This document shows, in pieces, positions 1 through 12,724 of a stretch of 64,000 nt of DNA. Made by a program: the position numbers and the translations under genes. The notes under the pieces are model-generated. The model searched no databases and had not been told where the DNA came from. It worked only from the letters and a program-made list of their open reading frames with translations. The stretch is from Margaritifera margaritifera (taxonomy: Eukaryota > Mollusca > Bivalvia > Unionida > Margaritiferidae). Numbering within the stretch: position 1 is the first letter of the stretch; each line of letters begins with the position of its first letter. Location: assembly GCA_029931535.1 (NCBI GenBank), contig JAQPZY010001372.1, positions 310,001-374,000 on the forward strand. Direction: 5' to 3'.

Positions 1-1797
1 AAAAATCTCAGTCGGAAAATTACCATCGTGATTATTAAAAGTCCCCAGCATACTATTTGATCTTTGTCAATTCGAAAAGTCTACTAAAATTCCTCTTATT
101 TTAAGAGTAAATTTCAATGAAATAAGAACCTGCCAAACTGACCATACGTTCCTGTGTACAGACGCTTTGAAAGAAGGAGACAAGATTGCAGCTGATGTTG
201 CAACACCACACAACACCATCTTCAGAGCGATAGACTGAGTACAGATTCCAAACTTACCGCCGAGTTAAAATCATACTTATTCCACTGTAATAAATCTTCT
301 ACAAAATCTCATTTAATTATCTTCATGAATTCACTTTCCACACAAAAAACCTTACAAAATATAAAAATTTGTAAATCCTGTAATATCCATAATTTTTACA
401 AAAATATGATCTGATTATACAGTTTTGAAAAAGCATAATGTGCTGTTGGTTAACCAGTCACATGCTACTAAGTGTAATGATAGAGACGATAAAGTAGCTC
501 AAGCTATCCTGCAGTCATCCATTTATAAATTAAATATCCGACATAGAGACTTTAAGACTTATATCAATCTATATGTTGTATTCACTTGGCACTTGCAAAT
601 AATCGTAGAATTATATTTGAACTTACAAATTTGACACAGCTGTCTTGCTTATATGTGAATATGAACAGTTCCTCTTCAAGAGTCTTGTAACATAATTGTA
701 TCAGATCAACAGGACTATATAAATAATGGCTTAATTAACGTCAAGCATCCCACTGTACATAATCGAAGTTCAGCAGTATCCAAGTCTATAACCGCAAAGT
801 CCCTAAGCAGTACAAGGCGAAGCGTAATCCAGACATCATAAAAAGATAAACAGGTGATAAGAAGACAGACGGGACAGAAAATAAACAAATTAAGGATAGT
901 TATCTGCAGCTAAAACAACACGCGTCACACAAAACGAGATAAAACCATTGAATAATCCATGACAGCCAATCCAGGTACGAATCAGTGATATGACCTTCAT
1001 TGGAGTAAAATGACACCCGAAAATAAAATGGTTGTTCTTGTCTCGTATTGGGACCGCTAAAATAAACAATATATCGACACGCGTGCTAGTTGGTAGAGAA
1101 AGAAACAAATATTAGAATCCCAAAAAGTTGTCAACTGTCAGCAGAGAAACGCACATTCTTGAAGCCAATGTTGCAGAAATGTTTTTCAGCACATCCTGAC
1201 CACAAGGATTTTGGCTCAAGTTTGATCATGATGGAGAATTTGATCGTAATTTACATGCTCTTCTAAATCAATTGACTTGGAACGCGAAGGGCATTATGCA
1301 ATGAACAAGATTTGGATTTCGTGTGTATACAAGTATATGGTTTCCATCAGAATAATCGCATTTCTTATAGAGCATAAAGGGTTAACTCACTGCTTTCGCG
1401 CGACTGGATAGCAGAGTTCAGAAGTTTCCATCGCACATAAATAGACCCTCTAACTTTGGAGGAATTGAGATTATATATAGAAGGATGACACCGGTCTACC
1501 TTAAGCAAAAGTTTGGAAAGACAGGATTATTAAAGTAATATGCGTGCTTTCAACGTAGTCGTGACTTGTTTGTGGTTCCCTTAAGTGTATGTTTCTTTCG
1601 AGGATTAGAAGGAATTCATGGAAATATTGGAATAACTTTTCAGCTGACGAAATAAATGGTTTCAATAAGTAAAGGCTGATAACGGCTATTTCTTGCATTC
1701 CTTTCTAGAAAATAGGCATCTAATCTCCAAAAGCAGTAAATATAATTCCATTAGACCAAGGTATACATAGTGCTCATTCGACAGTCAGTACTCGTTA
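1..1797. other. AT-rich intergenic DNA, nothing recognised
   Basis: I read both strands here and found no exon-like open frame, RNA gene or repeat array. The short open frames (for example 425-634 on plus, 890-1108 and 1501-1698 on minus) have no recognisable motif and lie in AT-rich sequence where such frames are expected by chance. Confidence 0.5.
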
Positions 1798-2016
1798 TTG
1801 GTCGATTATATTTGTGTTCCTTCTTTAAATATAGATTTAGTCTGTATCAGGAACATTGAAGATGAGTTTCATCTAAATCTCTTGATTTTAATCACCTATA
1901 AGAGAACCGCTGATTACTTAAGAAAAAGTCCGGAACTAAATTATTCCTACTATCCAGTTGCAATTAACTGGCGAAAGGCTTATCCTGACCTGTTGGAGAT
2001 GTACAAAGTAAAATGA
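1798..2016 (+). pseudogene. possible LINE reverse-transcriptase C-terminal tail (relic)
   Basis: A 72-codon open frame contains the string NIEDEFHLNLLILITYKR followed by a Tyr/Pro-rich stretch and a short helical end. It resembles the terminal part of many non-LTR retrotransposon ORF2 proteins, where an acidic E-D-E-x-H-F string precedes a Cys-Pro and a tyrosine. The Cys residues of that motif are not preserved, and no reverse-transcriptase core is visible upstream. The minus-strand segment at 9145-9354 carries a clearer example of the same kind of tail. Function as a host gene is unlikely. The assignment rests on one motif and is tentative. Confidence 0.3.
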
Positions 2017-2329
2017 ATCAGCAAGTAGAAACAATACTACTTCATATACATTAACATTAACTGTAGCTAAAATACGCCCTTGAAGCAACTTTTTCCCCGA
2101 CATAACTCCCTAAAAGTCTTCCAACTGTATATAAAGCCCTGCTGGAAACTTATTAAAGTACCAGACTGGATTAAGAGGTTTTTTAAACAAGACAGATGCT
2201 ATAGCTACAAGTTAATCACCGTCGTGGTTTTGAAATCAATTAAACTAGACAAAAGGACAACATCATATCAGAGACATTTTACATCTTTTTCACGGTTAAA
2301 GTTTTGTAACCCTATATCCTGGAATTAGG

Positions 2330-2830
2330 TTTTACATCTAACATGTAACATTGAAATCGTATCTGATTTTAAAAAATGACTAATATTTACCATATGATAT
2401 TGTGGGAACACAGGTATCCAAATCAAGTTTATATCATTTGTTGTTAAATTTTTATTGCATCTCTGTATACTACGTAACAATGATATAGCATTTTGCAACA
2501 AAGACTGCAGTATCGGGTTGTCATTCCAGTAATGACAGTCAAGTCGAGCAGTTTTTGAGTTACCAGAGACAATTGACTTTTTTTTCACACATACATTTTT
2601 TTAACTCAGATATTGGGATCAGGTTTTGTACCGCGCATTGAAATGTTATGTAATTAAAAAAAATACAACACTTGACCCTAATATTTGTTATGATATATTT
2701 ATGGGAAGACTGTTAATAAAATTAATTGATATCATGTGTTACGTATTACGTCTCTGCATATTACGTAACACTGATTTTGCATTTTGTAGCAAAGACTGTG
2801 GTATGGGTTGTCATTCAAGTAAGTATTATA
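2330..2830 (+). repeat. diverged tandem duplication, period about 290 bp
   Basis: Two copies can be aligned by eye. Copy 1 (to about 2535) contains CTCTGTATACTACGTAACA near 2461, and copy 2 contains CTCTGCATATTACGTAACA near 2752. Both continue with a GCATTTTG..GCAAAGACTG block and a GGGTTGTCATTC block. In copy 2 the segment is open (2626-2877) and reads a short Cys-rich peptide, CSKDCGMGCHSS. Copy 1 reads similarly (CNKDCSIG) and then stops. It could be a decayed duplicated exon or a non-coding repeat. Confidence 0.6.
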
Positions 2831-2879
2831 TACTCTCCGGAAACATGCTAGAATATAATATACCTGTCCCTCATTAGTA

Positions 2880-4500
2880 TATCAAGATTACCGTATTATT
2901 CCTATTAATTTTATCAAAGATGAACTAAAATCATTTGCTTTTGCAAATTACATGTATTTGAATTTGATTTGTGTGAGGAAATTAATAAACTCATGATATA
3001 GTTAGAGCCAATGCAACTGTGTTAAAATAAATCATTTTATAATTGTTTTCCTCCTTACAATCTAAATCCAGCAAGTTGCAAATATATGAAACATAAAATT
3101 ATGCAACTTCACTTTATTTCGGGCGGGAGGTTGTGTGTAGATGATTGCATAAGTTTGACTTGAGATATCAAAATGCCAAGTAAGTTCAATGGATCTTAGC
3201 ATGCATTTTGTATACTGGCTTAGTTAACCCGTATGTAAAATATTACATTTAGGACATTTATGCTGCCAGCAGTTATGTATACAGTTGTACATTTACATGA
3301 ATCACGGAATACATAGCATTGTTGTGTTTCCATTGTTTACAGCAAATATTTTTAATAGAAAACATGCCATACCTTCGCAAACAAAGGGAAATAACATACG
3401 TTTGTGTTGATTATACATGTTATTAGCTGACAGCGTGTATATACAATATGTGGATAAGGAAATCATCAATCATCAATTTATCGAGCACATTTTTGTTCCG
3501 ATAAAAATTATTAATTACACACATCTGAATATTCAAGACGTGATTCAAAGAAGACTGCACGTTGAAGAAGTAGAATTTGCATATTATTGTGTTGTACTAG
3601 ATCACATGAAATGTACATGACAACAATTATGCTACGACGAATTCAACAGAATAACAAACCCTCGCACAAACAGTCATCATTGAAAATTATCCAACATATA
3701 CAGCAAGAAAAAAATGTCAGCCGTGATATGAAAAGCAAAAGTTAGGATTAGAAAAGAGTAATGTCATTTGCACAATCAAAGTGAAGAACACTAAGTGCTT
3801 GGACAAAGTGTAGCGCTTCAAATGACCATTCATAATCAATGGCCAATTATGATCACGCGACTAATTAATATTAATATAAACTAACTAAATATTATTCACC
3901 TATGATATTAGTGAAATCGATTGGCTATCGACCTTTAACTGACTAAATCTCTCTATCTATTTATCTATACAATGTATGCATTGTTTTCATACCCTTCTAT
4001 ATAACTTCGTTTTAAAAAACAAAAAGAAATCAAAACAAAATAGAGTTTAATGCATGCACCCAACCAGAGATGTCAGCTATTTCTACTTTCCACTAAAAGG
4101 TACCACAAATTTTACACAAAAATGTTTTCTTTTTTTCCAAACTTGTTTAACTCATTACAGCTTTAGTCACGTGTGCACTTTGACTCATGCACAATATAGT
4201 CAATATTTGCATTTTATGAATGTTGCAGTGATTTTGAATGGCATATGAGCAGCAACATTTATTTTTACATTTTGTACATTAATTATTGAAATGACTAAAC
4301 ATTCTCTCCAGAAATTTCTGTTTTCCCAAATTACATATTGCTGGTTCAACAAAGCAGAACTGCAGATTTCTCTGCTTAACCATTTTTACCTTCTTTTGTA
4401 TACATTTTTATTGTTTGAATTATTACAGATTTACATCATGTATGTTGTCTATATGAATAAATTCCTGTCATAGGAGTACGGAATGACTGTTGATTAGATG
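2880..4500. other. AT-rich intergenic DNA, nothing recognised
   Basis: No exon with plausible splice sites, RNA gene or repeat array is seen. The open frames at 3417-3620, 4054-4248 and 4291-4473 have compositions expected for random AT-rich sequence. Confidence 0.5.
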
Positions 4501-4504
4501 AAAG

Positions 4505-5080
4505 TTAATTACTGGGTAGCCATGCGATTGTGTCTGCTACTCAAGAATGAATATATCCATGACTGAGGGATTGGGAGTTGGTGAGTACAATCAAGGCGAT
4601 TATTGCCGTAACACGTGGATTAGGGTTCAAATCTCACTAGGGGACGAATTAAAAAATATCTATCCTGTATGATAATACTCTTGCTCCATATACAATTTCA
4701 CTTATTATCATGATCCCTACTATAGGATACGGGGTTAGAGCTTTCCGCTCTGTCTTGTCACTATCTATCTTAACTTATATATGCCCCGATTTGTGTCGTA
4801 TGAATCCGGAGTGTATTTGGTGGGAGTTAATTACTAGATCGCAATGCGAGTGTGTCTGCTACACACGAATGCCTATATCCACGACTATGTTCTATCCTTT
4901 TTGGGGGATGTGCACTTAGTTGAGAGGGCCGTAACGTGCGGACAAGGTTCGAATCTCAGCAGGGGATTAAAAAGCATGTAAACTGTATGATAATACTCTT
5001 TCTCCATTTATAATTTCGCTTCATATTAACATGTATCATCCTGCAGGATCCCGGGATAACACTTCGGCTCTGTCGGGTAT
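4505..5080 (+). repeat. tRNA-derived SINE, head-to-tail dimer (321-bp spacing)
   Basis: Two related units start with GTTAATTACT at 4505 and 4826. Each has a first block (ATGCGATTGTGTCTGCTAC / ATGCGAGTGTGTCTGCTAC), then a polymerase III B-box-like string (GGGTTCAAATCTC at 4623-4635; GGTTCGAATCTC at 4946-4957). Each then has an AGGGGA..TTAAAA segment, a TATGATAATACTCTT block and a CGGCTCTGTC-like end. A third, shorter copy of the B-box part lies at 45575-45690. The B-box points to a tRNA-derived SINE. The A-box is not sharp, so the parent tRNA cannot be named. Short open frames inside it (4710-4919) are not genes. Confidence 0.7.
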
Positions 5081-5164
5081 ATACGTGTATATATACTTAG
5101 AATATACTTATATGCATATATGAATGGCGCCTTTCTAGCTTACTAATATGTACTTACATTAAAC

Positions 5165-5720
5165 GACGTCTTATGATGTCTAATTAGGTCGGATCTGACC
5201 TCCAATATGGCTGAAAATGGTATTATGCCATTCCTCCTGAACGAGAAGTCATATTGACATTGGCTTTTTACCAGAAGATGTCTTTTGATTAGTTGGTCCT
5301 AAATAAATGGTGCCGCTCGGACAGCCAATATGACCGCCATTTTGAAAATGTAGTTGTTGCTGCTCCTCCTAAATGGAAAATCAGATCGCCATTGGGCTTT
5401 CACCAGAAGACTTTTATGGTATCTAGTTGGTCCTGAATGAAAATGATGTCGATCTGAATTCCGATACAGCCACAATGGTGGCCATCTTGAAACTATTGTT
5501 ATCGCTACTACTAGAGAATTGATGGTAGTATCGACAGAAAGCTTTCACCGATAAACTTCTTATGATATTCAGTTGGTCCGAAATGCAAACGGAGCCAATC
5601 TTATATAAAATATATCTGCCTGGGCGGCCATCTTGCAAGTCTTGTTTTTGCTACAACTAAATGAAAATGGTGCGATCTTACATCCAATATGGCCGCTACA
5701 GCAGCTAATTTGAAAATCTT
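5165..5720 (+). repeat. tandem repeat, 110-150 bp units with CCAATATGGCCGCC-type motifs
   Basis: At least four diverged units are visible. The landmark AGTTGGTCCT occurs at 5291, 5424 and 5571 (last base changed), with a weaker version near 5181. Each unit also has a CCAATATGG or GCCATCTTG block, a GAAAATGGTG block and a TTCACC.GAAGA..TT.T block. The G+C content is higher than in the flanks. The GCCGCCAT / GGCCATCTTG cores at 5331-5343, 5479-5490 and 5624-5636 resemble the YY1 consensus on the opposite strand, which may be chance. Confidence 0.7.
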
Positions 5721-6620
5721 ATCGCTTAAGAATATCCGAGATGATTTCAATGTTCAACAGTTATAAATAAGAAATGGTCTTATCTATAAGGTTATCGCTC
5801 CCATTATTGTCACTTGGCTGTCTCAGTTCTTTTTTAACTGAACATTATTACATTAATTTATTAATTTTACTCGACACATCTTGACTGAATATTGACTTAT
5901 AATTTACTTTTCTTTCGATTCTGATTATCTATACCCAATATGATTAATTTATCATATCATAATTGTTGTTTAATTGCATATGGTCCCTTTTACATTATTA
6001 GGGCTCATTAAGATTTGAAATGAACAAATTCTAATTATTATTTACTGTGCGCATTTCTATACATATCAGCATGTATACACGCGTCTAAAACTTAAATTAT
6101 TTTATAGTCTTTTCTGTTTCTGTTTTATTTTTTATTTTTTTATTTTTTTCATTGTTTGTCATTATACTTGACTTTTTTTATTCTGGTCAAAAACCATAAA
6201 TCTTACACCTGTAATCTAAACGCACGCGCATGTGAAAACTCTTTAAATCTTGTCATTTTGCCATTACAGTCCCTCCGCGATTTTATTTGCAAAAAAGACA
6301 CTTTCTAGCTTACCCATATGCTTTATTTATATACATACAAACATGTCTATACGAATCAGAAAAATGTCACATAAATACACCAATAATGTATATGATTTAC
6401 GTGCAGAGCACTTTGGTAAATACCTTTCTTTGTTTGAAAATGACGCCACCTAGCAAGTTGTTTTCATGTGCTGGACAGCTTCCGTAGCGCAATCAACCTA
6501 AACAATAACCTCTCAATTACAATGAAAACGTTATTTGCTAAAAGTCTAGAATCGAATTATAATTAGTTGATCAATGTACATATCTTAATGGTTCAAAACA
6601 GTTGAAAACAGCGCATATTA
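5721..6620. other. AT-rich intergenic DNA
   Basis: There are only T-rich runs near 6120-6180 and two overlapping short open frames (6250-6487) with no recognised motif. I see no gene here. Confidence 0.5.
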
Positions 6621-6845
6621 CAGCAGGGTCGTCCTAAGGGGCGGGCGGTACGTGCGACCGGCCGGGGCGCCAAGCCTGGTGGGTGGGGGGGGGCGCCATT
6701 TCGCTGAGTTTGCACTATTTGTTCCGAGGGGGGCACCTAAGGTGACGCTTGCCCGGAGAGTCTTTCGTTTCTTTCAGCACAAACTTGCGATGGCACTGTT
6801 TTACAGCCACAGTGTGGGCATGCCGGTTCCACGAAAATGATGAGG
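6620..6845. mobile_element. GC-rich island, possible DNA-transposon terminus
   Basis: This block of about 220 bp is strikingly G+C rich inside AT-rich DNA. It begins CAGGGTCGTCCTAAGGGGCG and contains a run of G near 6683-6690 and several GGCGCC strings. A CAG-start followed by a GC-rich inverted-repeat-like stretch recalls the ends of some hAT-family elements. I cannot find the opposite terminus or a target-site duplication. The 62-codon open frame across it (6652-6840) is Gly/Arg-rich and most likely not a gene. An unmethylated CpG-rich segment is an alternative. Confidence 0.35.
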
Positions 6846-9140
6846 GTGGCAACTAAATAAAAGACAGAATACGCAGGTTCAAGAAACAACATCAATTACA
6901 GGTTTTTCAGAAAGTATTTCTATATCTAAATATTGAGGACATTTGCCTTAATCTGACAAGAAAAATACGTGGCAACCACAGGCGACTATTACTGCAAATA
7001 TCCAAAGTAATACATTTTGAAACTTTTGAGCAATTTCAAAATGAACTTCAGAAGCATTCCACTTCTCTGTAGTCCGTTATTAATACATAATTCATTTAAG
7101 CTAAGGTTAGGTATATCTTAATAGACCTTAGGGGAATTTTCTATTTTTACAAGCTAAATAAAACAACTTGAGGATATTCGATATCTTGTATGTTTAAGGT
7201 TATATAATGACATTATGTGACGATGCATGAAGATGAAAGCAGTACTGTAACAAAAGTGTGTGCTGTCTCATAAAACTAACGGCAAGAAGCTTGAATATCT
7301 CTGATAGTAATTTATTGTTTTCAAAAGCTTTACCTTTGATTAGCATGGACAAAATGCTTTCGCTGTTGAACAAGATCATGTGGATGATATTCTAGCTACA
7401 GGAAACCCTATATTTCATCATGCGATTTTATTTATCCTTACAGGCGACTACATCTGCAAAAATGTCATGAAAGAAAGTAAGTATATATCTATCTATCTAT
7501 ATATATATAGCTATATCAATATATGGTGGTCAATGATGTTCAAACTAAGAAAATTATTCTGAATCATTTTTCAAAGTTCACGTTTCAACGGTGTTATTTA
7601 GCTAATATTACCTATAATAAAGATAAATAGGACAAATTAACAGTTTAAGTATCAAGGTGCATTTATTTCCTTGTTCATGTTAGCATTTACATTGCCATTT
7701 ATTTATTTCATGTAAGTGAAGATGCAGGCCATTGTTTTACATTGTGCATCTTCACTAGCCTATTTTCGTCGATCCACTTTGTTCTACTTCGTCAATGACT
7801 AGCAATGACAACATTTATTGTAACTAGTTTCTGCCACTAGTGTTTTCCAGCATGTATTAAACTATTATTTATTATTATAATGCAATATCAATATACAGTA
7901 CAGCGGGAGATTTTGTAGACATAACATTTTCCAGATCTTTTAAGCAAACAAATGGGGGTTATACATTTGTTGCTAGTTACGTTTTAGAGATTGCATATTC
8001 AAGGAGGTTATAATGTATAAGGTAATATATTTTGATGGGATATTTTTCGCGATCTCACTCAGAGACCATTAAATTGCTACAATTTCTTAACCTCTAAAAT
8101 TACCTGCTATACAATATAGTTTTCAATTAAGGCGTAAGTATAACGTGAATTGCACAAATCTTAACAAAATTGCTTATTTTAACACGAAAAGGCTACTTTT
8201 ATCGCGACAAATTTTGATTTCTATCTCGCCCTCACCCCTTTAGCCTCCCTTCCCTTCCCACCCCAAAAGAAGACAAAATCAGATAGGGATTTTCAGGAAG
8301 AACCATTTCGTGTTTTATGTTTGGCCAAGGAAAACACTATTGGATCAATGGATCAATTTTTGTAATAAATGGTATACTGATTATTCTTAGCAAAGAAATT
8401 GCCTTTCGTAGTAATGAAAGTAATTTTCATGACAAAAGCATATTTTCATGACGAAACGAAACGTTTTCATCAAGCTTTTTCTCCGCGAAAGATCACACTA
8501 CGTCAATGACATGAATGATCATTTATATAATACACTGATTCTTCGTCACATTTGTGGACACATGGTTCACAACAGGTTGAAAGATAACACAAACACACAT
8601 TAAGAACACGGTGTGTAGAAATACAATTTAGTCTCCACAATGACATACTTTTGAAGCTTAATAACGCTTTTCGTGTGGAGTGTACAGAAGATTGTCATAA
8701 ACAAAACAGCAATACGATACCTTTGTATCATATAAAGCGTTTATTTGCTATCACAGAAAGTAGGTATCTATAACACGGTCCAATTTCAGATGGTTCACAA
8801 GTATAGCAATTCAAGTGTGTGTGTGTACTTAACGTTTTGTCAATAATGGTATGACTGTATGCTTTTGCACTTGATGTTTTTATTACATCAACCTCGGTTA
8901 TAACAAAAGAGATGGTAACTCAGTCTGTGTGTATGTGTGGGTGTGTTTTCTAGTATGAATGTTTCTCATCCTATCATATCCCTTCTTTCTCTAGACATAT
9001 TAGCTTCTACATATCAATCATTTAAATACTTTAATTACTGTGCACTGTGGGTCTATTGGTGATATGCTACTGGAGAGATATCTCCGTTTTCAGAAATAGC
9101 TGACACACTTTACAAATATAAAGCAATCTACATTCCTTCA
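6846..9140. other. AT-rich intergenic DNA
   Basis: No gene is seen. A short TATC/TA tract lies near 7480-7510, a GTGTGTGTGTGT tract near 8816-8825 and a C-rich tract near 8228-8262. Everything else reads as unique AT-rich sequence. Confidence 0.5.
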
Positions 9141-9144
9141 ATGT

Positions 9145-9370
9145 TCAATTTTTAAAAAGGCATGATAGGAATAAGCTACAATTGCTCAATACATTTTGGA
9201 TCACGGCTTTGCAAGTATTTCTGAAATTCACATATATTTTTTTGAATATTTTAACATATGAGTATAAATCTTTATGCAGTGGACATTTGACTGTAAAATG
9301 AAAATCATCTTCGACCTCATAAATACCAGCAAGAGGACAATATATGCAATACATTTCCTCTCTTTAATAT
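9145..9370 (-). pseudogene. LINE ORF2 C-terminal tail (relic)
   Basis: Read on the minus strand, this stretch gives CIYCPLAGIYEVEDDFHF followed by TVKCPLHKDL and a basic/aromatic tail. Paired cysteines, then an acidic E-D-x-x-H-F string and a Cys-Pro are the hallmark of the short C-terminal zinc-knuckle-like segment after the reverse transcriptase of many non-LTR retrotransposons. The reading starts abruptly and I do not see the reverse transcriptase itself, so this is a fragment (LINEs are usually 5' truncated, but here the core is missing too). The clade cannot be named from this piece. Confidence 0.6.
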
Positions 9371-9499
9371 TATATCTTCTTATTATCATGTTCACATTAA
9401 GCTATTTTATACAGTTCGAATAAATAGCATTTCATCTCCCACCCCTTACTGTAACCATTCGTAAGAAAATTCTATCTAAATAAGAGAATTTCTCTATCA

Positions 9500-10050
9500 A
9501 GACATATTAGTGTCTTAGTGTCGGCTGTTTGATTGTAAATATGTTTGTAAGTTTGTACATGTAAATATGTATCAGTCATTAGTTACAATTATCACTGAAT
9601 TGTATTTGCTATTTAAAACTCTGCACCTATTGTTTCTTTTTGAGTGTAACACAATAGACATAAAAAGCAAAGTCACACAAGCTTGCTTATTTCTTCTTCC
9701 TGCACATATTGGTTTGTAAGTGTTGGACTGTACAAACGTGTATTCGTCTGTGAAAGTTAGTGTTTGTCTTTCATTAGGTATAACACATTATTAGTGTACT
9801 TTATTTGCTATTTCAAAACTCGCAGCTATATGCCTTATCGTTAATAAAAAACAGAGATATAAATCGAGAATTATGCGCAAAGCGTATGTTTGTTTGTACG
9901 TGTAGGTGAATTAAATTGTGAAAATATGTGTTCTTCTGTTAAAAGATTGTCATTAATTAAAGCATTATCAATGAATTGTATTTGCTATTTCAAACTAAAC
10001 GCTTGTGTTTGCTATCGTATAATGGAAAATAGGCATGAACAATAAGCAAA
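9500..10050 (+). repeat. three-copy tandem repeat, period about 175-200 bp
   Basis: The block TTTGCTATTT with a preceding TGTA recurs near 9600, 9803 and 9978. Each is preceded at similar distance by a GTTTGTA.. stretch and followed by an AAACTC/AAACTA block. The copies differ at many positions, so the array is old. No coding potential is seen. Confidence 0.5.
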
Positions 10051-10109
10051 TGAGAATGAAGCAAAATACATATTAGTTTGATTCCCCACCAATCTCCCTC
10101 TGCAGAAAT

Positions 10110-11150
10110 AAACAATGGTTATCTATTTTTTCTGTTGAAGGAACTTATCTCAGTTGAAATGATAAGTTTGCAAATAACGATATGAAATCGATTTTTACCG
10201 GCGACATCCTTTAAGGCTCTTACATGAAATTGAATTTCTTTGTTTAAGTTTAAATGATGTAAAATTTTAAAAAAATAGAGCTCGGATTGTTCAAAAAGTA
10301 GCCATAATTGCAATAAAACAATCCAGCGAATGTATTTAAGTTCATACACTGGAAAACTGCTCTTCCAACAACATGGCTGCTGTCAAATGGTTTGCCTCTC
10401 AGAGAAATCTTGGATAACGGGTTTCAACCAAAAATCACTTGGAGCTAAATCAGGGCTAAAATCGAGAATGTGGTAAAGTTTGGATGCTGTTCTCCTTCAA
10501 GAAGTTTGTCACGATAGCGGATGTATGCGCCGGTGTGTTGTCATGTAGTTTACTGATATATCGGGTACCGGTGCGCAAGTGGGCAGTTCGGTAGTGTTCC
10601 AAAACTTTGGCAGCACTTTGGAGACATACAAATGTCCAGTGAAACTAACATACACGGGTACCTGGATGACCGGGCTATTTGCATCGAAAACTAACGTGTA
10701 TGCATCTCTCTTGACAGGCCGACTACTCTGAGCGATATGTGGTCTCGGGTCATTTCCTCCGATCCAAAACTTTATTATTTTCTTTTGAGTTAAGTTAAAA
10801 AACAAACCTATGTTTCCTCACATGTGAAAATCGCATTAAAACGTCTCTTGTCACTCGTTTCATATTTGGCGAGTAGTTGTTTGGCGATTGCAATCAGATT
10901 CTGTTATTAGTACAAATAAGGGACCCATATTGCAGGAATCTTTTTTGAGCTTCAATGTTTTCTTCAAAATATTAGAAACAGCTTCATCAATTGCCCCATT
11001 CACTGCAGCCACTTCACGCTCACGAGTGGCAAACTATCGGTATTCCAGAAAGTGGGTCATCTTCCATGGATTCGCGATGAATATTAAAGCAATTAAACCA
11101 CCTGAAGATTCTAGTATAGTACAGAAAATTGCATCCGATAACTAAATATC
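10110..11150 (-). pseudogene. mariner-type (Tc1/mariner) transposase relic
   Basis: The minus strand carries a decayed mariner transposase, the enzyme that cuts and pastes the element through a D,D(34)D active site. The N-terminal half is recognisable around 10930-11085, where a helix region ends in LKLKKDSC. This is followed by QLLAKYETSDKRRFNAIF (10826-10885) and then TCEET, where the family has its first catalytic Asp; here it is Glu and the following Trp codon is a stop. The next segment (10509-10805) is open and contains NDPRPHIAQSSRPVKRDA. The second Asp is kept in KLHDNTPAHTSAIV (about 10520-10555), in a different frame. The third lies in SPDLAPSDFWL (about 10435-10467). The end of the protein is near 10120. 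Stops and frameshifts make it inactive. Terminal inverted repeats were not identified. Confidence 0.85.
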
Positions 11151-11777
<627 letters not shown>

Positions 11778-12112
11778 CATTACGGCAAATGTATAACTTT
11801 ACATATTTCTGTTTTAATTCCGGGTGATTCTATAATTAATCAATTAAGACACCTCCTTTGATATGTTTTGCAACGCAGTACATCCTGTAAGGAAATTATG
11901 CTTGTCTTTTTGCAATAACGAGTAAAGTTTTTGATCGCTAGTGGCATAACGGACTCGTTCATAAATTGAAAGCTACTGACATCACATGAGCCCCTTTAAT
12001 ATGATCTTTTAGTTATCTTAGAAACATAAAACAATGAGTGATAAATCTGGGGCTGTTTTCGGAGTGGAGCTGTATTAGATCTGGTGTGTCTTAAGAATCC
12101 GTTTGACGCTCA

Positions 12113-12117
<5 letters not shown>

Positions 12118-12188
<71 letters not shown>
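12118..12188. repeat. (AT)n microsatellite
   Basis: Uninterrupted AT repeat of about 70 bp, directly followed by the 129-bp tandem duplication. Confidence 0.97.
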
Positions 12189-12189
<1 letters not shown>

Positions 12190-12191
<2 letters not shown>

Positions 12192-12425
12192 GGCACAACA
12201 CAAATAATGTGTATTGAAACTTTGCGTCGAGAAATAGGGGGAGTAAATTCTTGAATTTAAGCGACAAAAAAAAGAATTCACTCTTTTGTACGACCTATTC
12301 TGAAATATTGAATCATGACTCGGGGAAGCAAAATAGTATCGATTGAATCTTTATGTCGAGACGTAGGATTTGGGAACTCTTGAATTGAGACGACAAAAAT
12401 CAAAATGTCACACTTTTATATAAAC
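12190..12425 (+). repeat. tandem duplication, 129-bp period
   Basis: The blocks ATTGAAAC...GTCGAGA and CGACAAAAA at 12213 and 12262 recur as ATTGAATC...GTCGAGA and CGACAAAAA at 12342 and 12391, both 129 bp later. The copies are perhaps three-quarters identical by eye. Confidence 0.75.
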
Positions 12426-12494
12426 TGATAATTGGTTCAAGTCCTTCTTATCTCGCATCTCTGATTACATCAGGTATTAGTGACATTATTAGTA

Positions 12495-12715
12495 ATATGG
12501 GTCACTTGAGGGCTCTACGGGGCGATAAAAAAACGCCGTAGGTTAACATGTGGGTGGGGCACCTGAGGGTTCAACGGGAAATGCAATGATTATTTGGGGA
12601 TTGTTTTTGACCTAACAAATGATATCGCCCTACGGGAAATCCTAAAAATGTCCATGGGTTTAACATGGGGAGGGGGAGGGGCAGTTACGGGCTCTACTTG
12701 AAATGGAATGTTACA
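12495..12715 (+). repeat. G-rich degenerate repeat block
   Basis: Related G-rich strings (GGGTCACTTGAGGGCTCTACG, GGGGCACCTGAGGGTTCAACG, GGGGCAGTTACGGGCTCTAC, each with one or two short variants) recur three times, interleaved with ACGGGAAAT and GGTTTAACATGGG blocks. The period is irregular. Confidence 0.55.
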
Positions 12716-12724
12716 ATTTTTTTT

